Assembly (NCBI RefSeq): GCF_020379485.1
Contig: NC_063452.1
Coordinates: 39,062,208-39,126,207, forward strand
Direction of reading: 5' to 3'
Length of the DNA: 64,000 bases
DNA from: Brassica napus
Taxonomy: Eukaryota > Streptophyta > Magnoliopsida > Brassicales > Brassicaceae
The notes below the pieces were generated by a model, which made no database searches, was not told the DNA's origin, and saw nothing but the letters and a program-made list of their open reading frames with translations. The translations under genes and the position numbers were made by a program. This document shows positions 34,423-45,268 of this stretch, piece after piece. Each line of letters starts with the position of its first letter. Position 1 is the stretch's first letter.

Positions 34423-34676
34423 GAGAAGCTGAACCGTCGCGAGGGTCCGCTGGACGTTTTGGAGAGTTTCGAGGCCCATTTAGGCCCGTTTAGGCTTAAT
34501 GACGACGCCTCGAATTTCCCCCCCCCCTTTTTCCCTTTTAAATGCACCGAGAAGTCGAAACGTCGCGAGGGTTCGCTGGGTTTTTAGGGAGAGTTTCGAG
34601 GCCCATCTAGGCCCGAATAGACCTAATGACGATGCCTCGAATCCCCCCCCTCTCTTTTCCTTATAAATACGCAGAT
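34423..34676 (+). promoter_or_regulatory. Tandemly duplicated promoter unit for the antisense gene
   Basis: Two units of about 126 bp start at 34423 and 34549. Each has GTCGCGAGGGT, GAGAGTTTCGAGGCCCAT, GCCTCGAAT, a C-run and then an AT-rich box. In unit 1 the box is TTTTAAATG. In unit 2 it is TTATAAATAC (34661-34670), a good TATA box about 125 bp before the ATG at 34794. A C/T-rich tract (CTCTCTCTCC) follows, which is typical around plant start sites. Confidence 0.65.
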
Positions 34677-34793
34677 CCCTTCTCATTTCTTCAAGTTTCC
34701 TCCACGATCAAAGGTACTTTCTCTCTCTCCTTCTTTTATCTCTCTAAGTGTTATAGCCTTCATTCGACGCGTTCTTCGCCGCCTTGTTCTACC

Positions 34794-37700
34794 ATGTCGT
34801 CAGCTCAGAGGTTATCGAGGCAGCAAAAGGGGAAATCAGTCGCGGCGCCATCAGCTCCGGCAAGGAGTCCTGACGGAGGTTGTATCGGGGATCTCGAATC
34901 GACTCATCACGAGGCGATGATGGACACAATTGATTTGTCTCGCTCCCAGAGGCTTTTGGTCGCAGATGCTACGCGGCTTGCGAGAGAAGGGAGCGAGAAC
35001 GTCGCCGTGAGGGATGCGACGGAGTGTGCGAGAGACGGACAGAGCGGGCGGTGCCCGTTGACTCGATTACCTTGAGAGCTCGCGCAGTGGAAGACGATCC
35101 TTCGGAAGACGACGATTCTGAAGCAGAGTTGTTTCCGACGACCTTCTATCCCGAAGGGATTTTCGAGGAGCTTCCACGACTACATCCTGACTTATTGCGC
35201 CCTGCTTTCGTGGCTGGTCAAGATTTGGACGGTGTGGACGAGACTAAGTCAACCCTGAGGAGCGTGAAGAGGGTTCTTCGGGCCAGTAACGCTACAGGTG
35301 TGCCCTTCCTCATTCCTACGAAGGAGCAAAGGCCTTGGTCTCCTCCGATCGGGTACCAAACGGTATACAACTCCTACTTCCAGGATGACACTCGCTGTTG
35401 GTTCCCCATCCCGCGACTGATCACCGCGTACGCTAGGCGGCGAGATCTTGCGATTAGTCAGTTACTGAACGGCTCGCTGCGACTAGCCGTCACTCTATCA
35501 ATTCTAGCGGAGCAGATTGACGTGCCGATGAGCGTCAGGTCGTTCGAGGAGATGACCTCGATAACCGACATGAAGGACGGAACCTACTCGGTGAAGATGC
35601 GACCAAACTGCAATGTGTGCGCCGGTCATCCAAACAAAACGCAGAATTGGCAGCGTTCCTATTTCTTCATCAAGTCCGACGACTCGGCTTTCGAGGAGCC
35701 ACGTCGAGAGGACTATCGGGTCTTATGGAACTGTTCTTGTGGTAGAATATCTTGTCGCGAGCTACGTCTGATTTTGTCGATCTTAACGAAACTTTCTTTT
35801 TGTTGTGCTCGCAGTTGGCCATCCCACGTCTCCAGTCTATCCTGAGGATTTCCTGAAGAGCGTTCGAGCCGTCGCTTTGCTTCGAATCTACCGTTGGTCC
35901 AAGATTACCGTCAAGAGGATTCGCGAGCTTAAGGACCGGATCGCCCGAAGTGCGTTCTCTCGCCGTTTCTGGTTATTCTTTCGATCGCAAAGTTTATTTG
36001 TCGCGTCCTGACCTTTCTGCCTTATGTTTTCAGGAGAGTGGAGATCTGATCTTTCGACTGTTCTTCCTATTCGCACCAAGCGACTAGACATCTTCCCGAA
36101 GGACATCCAGAAGCAAGTTTCTGAAGCAAAGAGGATGGGAACTCTTCCTGATTTGAGCGCGATATTAGCCGCCCAGCTGGGACTGGCCAGCGAGGAGGGA
36201 CCCTCGACGACGGTTCCTCGCGCTGGTGAGGTTCCCCCTTCTGGTGCTAGAAACGCGGGGAAGGGTAAAAAAAGGAAGAGGGGCGGCTCGGGAGTCGAGG
36301 GGAGCGCCGAGGAGGCGAGCGACGTTCCTCCTTCTGGCGAACCCCAGAAGAAGAAGAAGAAGAAGAAGAAGAAGAAGAAGAAGAAGAAGAAGAAGAAGAA
36401 GAAGAAGAAGAAGAAGAAGACGAAGAAGCCTGTTGACGAGCAGTCGGAGAATCCCGAAGAACCGACTAAGATTGAGGAGGGTGATGTTCAAGAAGAAGAA
36501 CTTCAACCCGAAGAGGAGGCTTCTGAGGCTGAAATCTCGGGAGAACGGGACGATGCGGCGAAAGTTGGTGAAGGGGAGGAATCTGAAACTCCTCTTAATG
36601 CCGCCCGTCCGGACGGTTCTGAAGAAGACAGCGGAGAGTCGCTGCTTTTGATCAGGAGGCATAATGACGAGGTTGGCGATGAGGCGCGATCTCCTGTTCT
36701 GGCGTCTTCTCGCGAGGGAACTCCGGTTCCCATTGGAGAAGGGGTCGCTCAGATAGGCACTTCTTCTCGCGGCTCCGCTATCTTGTGGAGGGTGCCCGGA
36801 GTCAACTTTCCAGACAAGGTTTCGTTTCGCTACAAGGGACCGGCCCCTCTAGTGTACGTTCCCGAGAAGTGCGGAGAGTTCCTTCGCCAACTAAGGGGGA
36901 GGGCAAAACCTTTGCCCGCAGTGAAGGACCACATCTTCGGGAGTGAATACAAGGAAGCTGCGAGGGCCAAGCTGCTGGTAAACGGCTCGGTCTCTTCTCT
37001 TTTTTTTTTTTTTTCGTTCCTTAACATTTTCTTACAATTTTCATCTCCTCGCCTGTTTAGGGGGACAGCGCGACGAACGTCGTGATCGATAAGTACGACA
37101 CTGCCCTGAAGGGAGCTTTGGGCGAACTCGAGCTGGCTAAGAAGGAGCACGCGGAGAAAGAGGAAGCTTCTGCTCGCCAGCTGAATGCATCGAGGGCTGA
37201 CGTCGAGAGGCTTAACGGGATGGTTGCTCGCATTATTGCTCGAAGAGACGAGCTCAAAGCCGAGTTGGAGGTATCCCGAGGAGTCGTCCGTGAGCTCGAG
37301 CAGAAGAACGCCGAACTCGAGAGCGAGAAGGTTTCGCTTGCTGCGTCTCATGAAAGAGAGATGGGGCGCCTTAGAAATTCCAGAATCCTGGAAGTGACGA
37401 GGGATAGAGGAAGAGTTGAGGCCGAGATGGCCGCGAAAGCTAATCGTCGCTTCGCTAGGATTCGCTCCCGAGAAGAGCGACGAGGTCCCTATGAGGAGGC
37501 CCGGTTGCTTCATAGCCATGCCTTCGGAACCAGGAAATGCCTTGAGGCTTTGAAGAGGGCTGGGAGCGACATCTCGCAAGCTACTATCGAGATATTTGCC
37601 GAGCAAGAGAAGAAATACGAGGAGGAAGCCGAGAAGCTTAGGGTGGGCGAGATACCCGAGGAAGATCTCACACTTTCTCCTCTCGTATTGGACTCTCAGT

Positions 37701-37975
37701 ATGTGGATGCTTGAATCTTGGCGAGTCTCGATCCGTATGGGTACAACGCCGGCTTGATCGATCCGGAGACTGCAGCAAGTCTTCACGATCCGCCTACTCA
37801 TCCGACTGAAGAGCGGCGCGAAGACCCGACGCCTCTTCTTGAAGGTCCTTTGGCTGATCCAGAGATCGTCCCGAGATCAGACGAAGTGCATGTTTCTCCG
37901 GCTGCTCGTGAGTCAAGCGTCAGGGCTTCGGAGCTCTCCGTCCTCAACGATCGCGAGAGTGATCGGGAAGCTTAG
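34794..37975 (+). pseudogene. Antisense extra ORF of the Tat element, gypsy-type transposon family protein
   Basis: Exons from splice signals: 34794-35741, 35815-35949, 36034-36977 and 37061-37714, continuing in frame after a stop to 37975. The protein has an Ala/Ser-rich start and an acidic stretch. A conserved core follows (RSVKRVLRASNATGVPF, WFPIPRLITAYARRRD, RPNCNVCAGHPNKTQNWQR), resembling the plant 'putative gypsy type transposon' family. The rest is a Lys/Glu-rich region and a long predicted coiled coil (KELELAKKEHAEKEE-like, 37085-37420). Breaks: a frameshift near 35040 and TGA at 37712-37714. Function is unknown. Its own promoter and introns show it was expressed separately from gag-pol. 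Confidence 0.8.
36348..36419 (+). repeat. (AAG)24 microsatellite coding polylysine
   Basis: Twenty-four perfect AAG triplets, followed by ACGAAGAAG, lie in the reading frame of the antisense gene and encode 24 consecutive lysines. Being in-frame triplets, length changes would not break the gene. Confidence 0.95.
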
Positions 37976-39000
37976 TCTTTTTTGTTTGTTGTTTCTTTTG
38001 AGTCCCGGAGGACTTGTGTTGTTGCTTTTTAGACTTTTGCCTTTTAAGACTTCTACTTTGTTGTTTCTCTTTTGTTATTTCCAATTCTTCGAATCGTATT
38101 AACTGTTTGTCTTTTATCGTACTTGTCTATCAAATGCATGATTTCTCAAGATTCGAAGTGACTGTTTGTTTAGTATAAACGTTATTTGAGATATCGAATC
38201 GTTGTAGTGTTAAGCTCGTCATGACTTTGTCTCGGTCGATTTCTTTGACTCGCGATCGTTCGTCATTTGAGTTTCGTTGTTAATTAAGAGTTCTCGACGT
38301 TGACGGTTCCAAATAGACCCTAACGTAATTTTCATGCATTCGGTAGGTCAAACCTTACATAGTAAATTACAGGGTGAGTTGGAGTCATTGTCTCGGCCGT
38401 GTTGGTTTAAATCGCAACACAGTCGACTCCCGTGAATACGTGTCTGATCAGGACATATCCAACGTGGGATGCGAGTACCGATACGCTTGTTTGAGAAGCC
38501 GGGGCATGCTCGTGTCTGCATCGCTTAAGTGATCGTCTGCTTCGGAGATCGATTCCTCGGGGAGGAGGTTTGTTTTTTTTTTTTTTTTTTTTATTTCGGC
38601 TGGACCCCCCTTTTTTTTGGGCTGCCTACGTATCCCTTTGCGGGAATCAAGTCATTCGTAGTTCTTAGATTGTGAGTAAAAGTGGCTTTAATGGCGCATT
38701 TACTCGGGTTTTTTTTTTTTTTTTTTTGAGCGAGAGAACGTGATCGTTGATCGTTCTTTCACCGTTTTTTTTTTTTTTTTTTTTAAAGAGACCGAGTAAA
38801 AGTGGCCTTAGTGGCGCATTTACTCAGTAAGGCGTTCGTCTTGACTAAGGATGGAAGAAGAGGCGGAGATGTTTGGAGTTCCAAGCTCTCGGTACTGCTT
38901 CGCCTGTTGAAGTCTCGAGGCGGTATACTCCTGGTTTGATGACTTTGACTATCTTGTGTGGTCCTTCCCAGTTGGCTCCAAGCTTGCCGGCTTTCCACGC
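37976..39000. other. Region between convergent 3' ends, with T runs and two hairpins
   Basis: No gene was found. It holds three T runs of 19-20 (38573-38592, 38709-38727, 38765-38784), a GGCTGCCTACGTATCCC motif near 38620, and two copies, 120 bp apart, of a GAGTAAA...TTTACTC inverted repeat (38674-38705 and 38794-38825). The antisense gene ends on the left and pol ends on the right, so this probably carries both 3' ends. Confidence 0.7.
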
Positions 39001-40920
39001 CAGTTGACAAGATTGCCCATTTCGAGGGGACGCGATTTAACCTTTTTGTTGTAGTAGCTCTCGATTTGATGGTGGTAATTCTGGATTCAAAGTAGTGCTT
39101 GGTCGCGCTTTTCCTCGACGTCGTCGAGTGCGTCGAGCAGCATGTCGCGGTTGAGTTCGACGTTTTGTGGCATTCGCGATCGGCGCAAACTCGTCACGTT
39201 CACTTCTGCGGGAGCCATTGCCTCGACGCCGTAGGCCATTGAGAAGGGTGTAGCCTTCGTCGCTCCGCGAGGAGTTGTTCTGTGGGACCACAGGACACCG
39301 TCTAGTTCATCTGCCCAGCAACCTTTCTTTAAGTCGAGTCGTTTCTTCAGACCGTCGATGATGGTCTTGTTCGTCGACTCGGCTTGGCCGTTACTTTGCG
39401 GGCTTCTCGGGGTCAACATGTTGAGTCGAATTCACCATCTGTCGCAGAATCCCTTGAAATGATGCAAGATGAATTGTGAACCGTTGTCTGTAATGATCTC
39501 GTATGGGAGCCCATGTCGGCAGATTATGTTCTTCCAGGCGAAGTTTTGCACCTCCTTGTCGGTGATGCTGGCGTAGGCTTCGGTTTCAACCCATTTGGTG
39601 AAGTAATCTGTGAGGACCAGGATGAACTTCTTTTGGCGAGATGCCGGCATCGGACCGATGATGTCCATTCCCCATCGCATGAATGGGTATGGAGCAGTTA
39701 GGGTATGAAGGAACTCCGTTGGGCTGTGTAAGGTGGAAGCATGACGCTGGCATTTGTCGCACTTGCGCACGTATGTCTCGCAGTCGGCGTTCATGGTTGG
39801 CCAGTAGAATCCGAGATTCTTTACTTTTAATGTGAGAGCTCGTCCGCCCGAGTGATTGCCTGCTGCTCCTTCATGTGTTTCGGCCATGACTAGTCTTGTT
39901 TCTTCGCCGGAGATACATTTGAGTAGCACCTTCGTTGCGGTCCATCGGTGTAGTTCCCCGTCCATGACAACGTAGTGTGCGCTACGTCGCTTCAGTCGCC
40001 GCGCGTCCCATTTCTCGGTGGGTAATAAACCTTCAGCGAGGTAATCGATGAGTTCCTTGCGCCAATCTGTTGGCTGATCATCCTGCGAAGGAGGTTCTGC
40101 TTCGTCGATGTCCATCGCTTCGCTAATCGCTGCTGCGATCGCAGTCTGTTCCGCCTTCGTGTCGATGCTTGGTTTCTCGATTTTATGGATTGGGATTGTC
40201 CTCTTGACTTGATCGTGTAGCTTGCTTCCTAGAGCAGCGAGGGCGTCGGCACAGACATTTTCTCCGCGAGGAACCTTCGTGAGTTCGAAGAACTCGAAGA
40301 CTCGTGTGAGGTCTTGGACGAGTTTGAGGTAGGTGTCCATCCTTTCGTTGCGGACGTCGTAATCTCCGAGGTACTGGCTTACGACAAGTTGAGAGTCGCA
40401 GTAAGCGTTGATTCTTTTGGCTTTCACTGCCTTTGCGAGACGGAGCCCTGCGATGAGGGATTCGTACTCAGCTTCGTTGTTTGACGCCGCAAAACCAAAA
40501 CTGAATGACTGCCGGATGAGTTCTCCTGTTGGTGATTGTAGTTGCACTCCTGCCCCCGACCCTTTACTCGTGGATGAACCGTCGACGTGTAGGATCCAGT
40601 TTAAACTTGGTAGGATGAGGTCTTGCTCCAGCTCTAGTGTTAACTCGATCAAGAAGTCGGCAAGGACCTGTGACTTTGCTGCTGTGCGATTCTTGTACAC
40701 GATGTCATGTTCGCTCAGCTCCATCGCCCATTTAGTCAACAGTCCTGACTGGTTAGTATTCTGCATAACCATTCGGAGTGGTTGGTTGGACAGTACTTCA
40801 ATCGTGTGCGACTGAAAGTAGGGTCGCAGTTTCCTGGCCGAGGTGACGACAGCTAAGGCCATCTTTTCGAGTGTTGGGTATCTCGTCTCCGGCTCGGTCA
40901 TTCTTTTACTTGTGTAAAAG
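39001..40920 (-). pseudogene. Tat pol: RNase H, second RNase H and integrase
   Basis: Reading leftward from 40901: the end of the Ty3-type RNase H (RYPTLEKMALAVV, GLLTKWAMELSEHDI), then a second RNase H with acidic residues in ILHVDGSS, NEAEYESL, YCDSQLV and NVCADALAALG. The integrase follows with an HHCC finger (HEGAAGNHSGG ... CDKCQRH) and catalytic residues in MDIIGP, ITDNGSQF and NGQAESTNK. The frame changes at about 39420-39435, between the DNGSQF segment and the NGQAEST segment. TAG codons near 40933 and 41020 separate it from RT. Confidence 0.9.
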
Positions 40921-41018
40921 ATTGGTTTCTATTCTCCCCGATCTTCTCGAATGAGCACGCTGCTGACGGCGGAGGATGTGACGGCTATGTAGAGAGACAA
41001 TGTGTCGCCGGCTTCTGG

Positions 41019-42368
41019 CTATGATAGTACTAGGGGGGTTGTGAGGTAATGCTTGAGTTGATTGAACGCCTCCTCGCACTTTTCATCCCAGACGAACCTC
41101 TTGTTGCCCCTTAGTAGCTCATAGAAGGGACGACACTTATCGGTTGATCGCGAGATGAACCTGTTGAGAGCTGCTATTCGTCCGGCTAGTCGCTGTACTT
41201 CGCGGCTGTTCTTTGGGCTTGGAAGGTCGAGGATCGCCGAGATCTGCTTGGGGTTAGCATCGATTCCTCGTTGAGTGACAATATAGCCGAGGAATTCTCC
41301 CGAAGTGACGCCGAAGGTACACTTGGCCGGGTTGAGCTTCATCCCGTAGTCATTCAAGATCTTGAAGCAGTCGCGTAAGTTGTTTAGGTGATCGTCGGCC
41401 TTAAGCGATTTGACTAACATGTCGTCGATGTACACTTCCATGGTGTTGCCTAGCTGATCAGCGAACATTCGGTTGACGAGTCGCTGATAAGTCGCGCCGG
41501 CGTTCTTTAGCCCGAAGGGCATCACCTTGTAGCAGTAGGTCCCTCTGTCGGTGATGAATGTCGTCTTCTCGCGATCGTCGGGATGCATCAAGATCTGTTT
41601 GTATCCCGAGAAAGCGTCCATGAAGGTTAGGAGTTCGTTACCAGCAGTTGATTCGACGAGACGATCGATATGAGGGAGTGGGTAACTGTCCTTTGGGCAC
41701 GCCTTGTTGAGGTCCGTGAAGTCGACTCATATGCGCCATTTGCCATTTTTCTTTTTGACGACAACTGGGTTAGCCAACCATTCAGGGTATCGGACTTCGG
41801 TTATGAAACCCGCGTCGAGGAGCCTGTGGACTTCTTCATTTACGGCTTTAGATCGTTCTGGACCGAGTTTTCGTCGCTTCTGTCGGATGGGTTTGAACGT
41901 CGGGTCGACGTGCAGTTCATGGGAGGTAACTGTGGGGTCGATCCCCTTCATGTCGGAAGTCTTCCAGGCGAACGTCGAGGCGTTGTCTTTGATGAAAGAG
42001 ATGATCCTTGAACATAAGTCGTCGGACAGGTAGACGCCAACTCGGATGATTTTCGTCGGGTCAGATTCATCAATTGTGACTTCGCGAACTTCCTCCTTCT
42101 GGGGTTATATCTTGTTGAGTGGTTTACTGACGGAGTTGACAAGGGAAGCTTGTTGCTGCATCTTTACAGTTGCGATCAGTAGTTCTCTCGCGGCTTGTTG
42201 ATCTCCCCGAATCGTCTGAGTTTTGCCGTCTTTTCCGGAAAATTTGACGCATTGATGATAAGTCGAAGGGACGGCTTTCATGGAATGCAGCCATGGTGTT
42301 CCGAGTATGGCATTATAGGGTGCTTTGGCGCGGATGACGGAGAACTTGACGGTGCGGGTTATACCACC
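41019..42368 (-). pseudogene. Tat pol: protease end and reverse transcriptase
   Basis: Continues directly from the protease half upstream of the nested element. Recognisable are FSVIRAKAPYNAILG (protease end), the connecting region, PEWLANPVVVKKKNGKWRI and the RT palm with MEVYIDDMLVKS. A TGA at about 41727 replaces the cysteine of RI-C-VDFTDLN, and a TAA lies near 42105. RT would copy the element RNA. Confidence 0.85.
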
Positions 42369-43198
42369 TGAAGAACCCTAAGATAGGGAGGATCACTTTA
42401 GCTGGGTGTTGGATATGATCCGAGAAGGAAAATGGCACTTCTGGAACTGAGATGGATTGAAAGGATCGTCAAGAGATGCGGAATGACTCTTGATATACCC
42501 ACGATATAAGGCTAACCACCAAAGAAAGAATGAATGTGTTGGCTAACCACCAATCAACACACAAAGATGAATTGGCTGACCACCAAATCAACAAGCCGGT
42601 TCACACCAATGAACTAGCTAAAGAACTCTCTCTCTCACTCAGAGAAGAAACAAAATAAACAACCAAAACTGAACTGATTTTATTCATCAAAGGAACTACA
42701 TATTTATAGTGTTTTGTAGTCAAAGACAATTAAAGAAAATGTGGAAAAACAATGCATAGAAAATACAAATTTGACCAGATCTGAATTAATGAGTCAAAGA
42801 CTCAGTCTTCCATGCAGATTGGTCAAAAATGGCCCTTCAGATAATGTCCAGGTTCATCCGAACCAGATGGATGCACGGGGCAACGATAAGGACGCTTGCG
42901 GAACTGTCCGGATGGTCCGCTGGATGAGAATGCATGTCTGACTTCGGTTTCTTCACCACCCAAGTCAAGTCTGGCATGATCCACGTCAAGTCTGGCATGA
43001 TCCAAGTCAAGTCTGGCATGATCTTTCTCAAGTCTGGCATGATCTTTCTCAAGTATGGCATGATCTTTCTCAAGTCTGGCATGATCCAAGTCAAGTCTGG
43101 TACGGTGAAAAACATGAACCTCAGTTGAAATGTTCAGAACGTCCTGAACTCCATGCTGAACTGGTTCCATGTAATGATCTGTGGACTGCGGCACATCA
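42369..43198 (-). repeat. 3' LTR of the nested gag-only element
   Basis: 830 bp from TGAAGAACCC to GGCACATCA on plus. It contains a 21-bp minisatellite at 42966-43112 and holds the C-terminal third of the element's ORF. Confidence 0.95.
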
Positions 43199-43986
43199 TT
43201 CCCTTCCTCTTCAAAAAGATTTGTCCTCAAATCTGAAACATTAAAAGGAAAAGGATTATAAGCAAAAGAACCATAATTAGAACGTTGCTCACCTTGAGTT
43301 TGGACCGGTTTGTGAATGGAAGAAGATCCTTCTTTATGACCACAGTTTTGCTCTCCACCTGATCCTTCCTTCGGTTCATGTGCATAGTCATCAAAAATTG
43401 GTAAAGGGTCTTCCTTTTCTGGCTCAGTTTCAATTTTCTCCAAAGTCACCAACGATTTCTGTTTTTTGCACTTGTTGGCATAATGACCGACCCTATGGCA
43501 TTTGAAGCACCTGGTAGAAAGAGCCTTGCTATTGGTTTTCACAGCCTTGCTTTTATCATAAGACAACACATTAGTTTTCAAATCAGAATTTGAAAGAGAA
43601 GAAGAATTACTTTGCTGTTTTGGTGCAGAAGAAGTGTTGGTGTTTCCCTTCTTTTTGAGTTGCCGGACAACATGAATCGCCTTATGCAACATCTTTTCCA
43701 AGCTGGCATAAGTCTGAAGCTCGTTCTGATTAGACACATCACGGTTGCTTCTCTTGGCTTTGGTGAAGGGACGATCACCACTTCTGACCAACTTCTCATC
43801 ATCGGATCTGTTTTGTCTATTCCTTTGTTTCTGCACAAAGTCAAACCCATTAGAAGCAAACTGTTTCTTATCAAAAATTAATTGCTCCTTTTCAAAAACA
43901 GTTTTAAAAGGAAAGTAGACGTCTTGTTGTGGTTTTGATTTCTTGAGAAGTCCAAACATCCTGAAAACACTTAACAAAGTTAGCAA
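42823..43986 (-). CDS. Gag-like protein with zinc knuckle, ORF running into the LTR
   Basis: An open 387-codon frame. Start choice is uncertain: methionines are at 43986 and about 43959. It has a basic N-terminal half, a single CCHC knuckle CFKCHRVGHYANKC, an acidic linker (EKIETEPEKEDPLPIFDDY) and a Ser/Gln-rich part. It then crosses the purine tract into the LTR, where the minisatellite adds seven-residue repeats and a basic tail ending GHYLKGHF. The capsid domain expected before the knuckle is missing. It probably binds RNA and could be packaged by a relative's Gag. Translation has not been shown. Confidence 0.7.
   Translation of the reverse strand: MLTLLSVFRMFGLLKKSKPQQDVYFPFKTVFEKEQLIFDKKQFASNGFDFVQKQRNRQNRSDDEKLVRSGDRPFTKAKRSNRDVSNQNELQTYASLEKMLHKAIHVVRQLKKKGNTNTSSAPKQQSNSSSLSNSDLKTNVLSYDKSKAVKTNSKALSTRCFKCHRVGHYANKCKKQKSLVTLEKIETEPEKEDPLPIFDDYAHEPKEGSGGEQNCGHKEGSSSIHKPVQTQGEQRSNYGSFAYNPFPFNVSDLRTNLFEEEGNDVPQSTDHYMEPVQHGVQDVLNISTEVHVFHRTRLDLDHARLEKDHAILEKDHARLEKDHARLDLDHARLDVDHARLDLGGEETEVRHAFSSSGPSGQFRKRPYRCPVHPSGSDEPGHYLKGHF
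42966..43112 (-). repeat. 21-bp minisatellite in the LTR
   Basis: Six full units and a partial seventh of CAAGTCTGGCATGATCYWWST, each 21 bp. On the minus strand they encode seven-residue units such as DHARLEK and DHARLDL. The other LTR has the same array at 45036-45182. Confidence 0.95.
43199..43211 (-). other. Polypurine tract of the nested element
   Basis: The minus strand reads AAGAGGAAGGGAA against the 3' LTR edge at 43198. The Gag-like ORF is open across it. Confidence 0.75.
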
Positions 43987-44421
43987 ATAAGAATCATCAC
44001 ACTCTCAAGTGTTTAGCTCACGATTTTTAGATGGTCACTCAGAGTTCTTTCACTGGTTCAAAAGATGATAGGCAGTCAAAATTCAGCAATCAAAACCCAA
44101 AACAAACTTTGTGGCAAAAAGAAAAGAGAAAGAAAGAAGAAGAGAATTTTGATATGGATCCGCCTTAACTGTCCTAAGGCTGGGTTTCTCTTCAGCCAGC
44201 AGGGTTTTTCTTCCACCACTTCCCCTGGATTTCTCTTCAGAAGTGATTCAAGCCAAAACTTTTACTCTTTTTTTTTTATAGTTCTTTTTTTCTCTTTTTT
44301 TTTTTAATAACTGGCGATCACAAGGGAGTAAAGGAACAGCCCGGATCCAACAAGAAATAAGAAAATAAAATCGTGGAGAGATGAGAAGATGAAAAGATGA
44401 ATTGAAAACAAACCAGCCAAA

Positions 44422-44436
44422 GTGGCTCTGATACCA
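44422..44436 (-). other. Primer-binding site of the nested element
   Basis: The minus strand reads TGGTATCAGAGCCAC two bases inside the 5' LTR (44439). It is complementary to the plant initiator-Met tRNA 3' end. Confidence 0.95.
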
Positions 44437-44438
44437 AC

Positions 44439-45268
44439 TGAAGAACCCTAAGATAGGGAGGATCACTTTAGCTGGGTGTTGGATATGATCCGAGAAGGCA
44501 AACGGCACTTCTGGAACTGAGATGGATTGAAAAGATCGTCAAGAGATGCGGAATGACTCTTGATATACCCACGATATAAGGCTAACCACCAAAGAAAGAA
44601 TGAATGTGTTGGCTAACCACCAATCAACACACAAAGATGAATTGGCTGACCACCAAATCAACAAGCCGGTTCACACCAATGAACTAGCTAAAGAACTCTC
44701 TCTCTCACTCAGAGAAGAAACAAAATAAACAACCAAAACTGAACTGATTTTATTCATCAAAGGAACTACATATTTATAGTGTTTTGTAGTCAAAGACAAT
44801 TAAAGAAAATGTGGAAAAACAATGCATAGAAAATACAAATTTGACCAGATCTGAATTAATGAGTCAAAGACTCAGTCTTCCATGCAGATTGGTAAAAGAT
44901 GGCCCTTCAGATAATGTCCAGGTTCATCCGAACCAGATGGATGCACGGGGTAACGATAAGGACGCTTACGAGACTGTCCGGATGGTCCGCCGGATGAGAA
45001 TGCATGTCTGTCTTCGGTTTCTTCACCACCCAAGTCAAGTATGGCATGATCCACGTCAAGTCTGGCATGATCCAAGTCAAGTCTGGCATGATCTTTCTCA
45101 AGTCTGGCATGATCTTTCTCAAGTATGGCATGATCTTTTTCAAGTCTGGCATGATCCAAGTCAAGTCTGGTACGGTGAAAAACATGAACCTCGGTTGAAA
45201 TGTTCAGAACGTCCTGAACTCCATGCTGAGCTGGTTCCATGTAATGATCTGTGGACTGCGGCACATCA
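44439..45268 (-). repeat. 5' LTR of the nested gag-only element
   Basis: 830 bp, same ends as the 3' LTR. By chance or selection the minus-strand frame entering from the interrupted Tat protease stays open through most of this LTR (to 44872), producing a potential fusion frame. Confidence 0.95.

Larger units (their letters stand above)
42369..45268 (-). mobile_element. Nested gag-only LTR element (TR-GAG-like)
   Basis: Two 830-bp LTRs with TG...CA ends, an identical 5-bp TSD CCACC (42364-42368 and 45269-45273), an initiator-Met primer site (44422-44436) and a purine tract (43199-43211). The internal part is only 1240 bp and encodes a partial Gag with one zinc knuckle and no pol. This matches the non-autonomous class described as terminal-repeat retrotransposons with a GAG domain. 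It is inserted in the protease gene of the Tat element. By eye the LTRs differ at about 15 positions. Confidence 0.95.

Noticed and set aside
36165..36662. Long ORFs with poly-Arg or poly-Leu over the AAG repeat
   Set aside because: They are the other frames and strand of the (AAG)24 tract. The lysine frame is the one connected to the conserved core by splice sites.
41670..42033. Plus-strand ORFs of 109-113 codons across the Tat RT
   Set aside because: They are antisense shadows of the well-conserved RT on the minus strand.
42934..43128. Regular 21-bp repeats as a possible CRISPR array
   Set aside because: Units are contiguous without unique spacers and lie inside an LTR of a plant retrotransposon.
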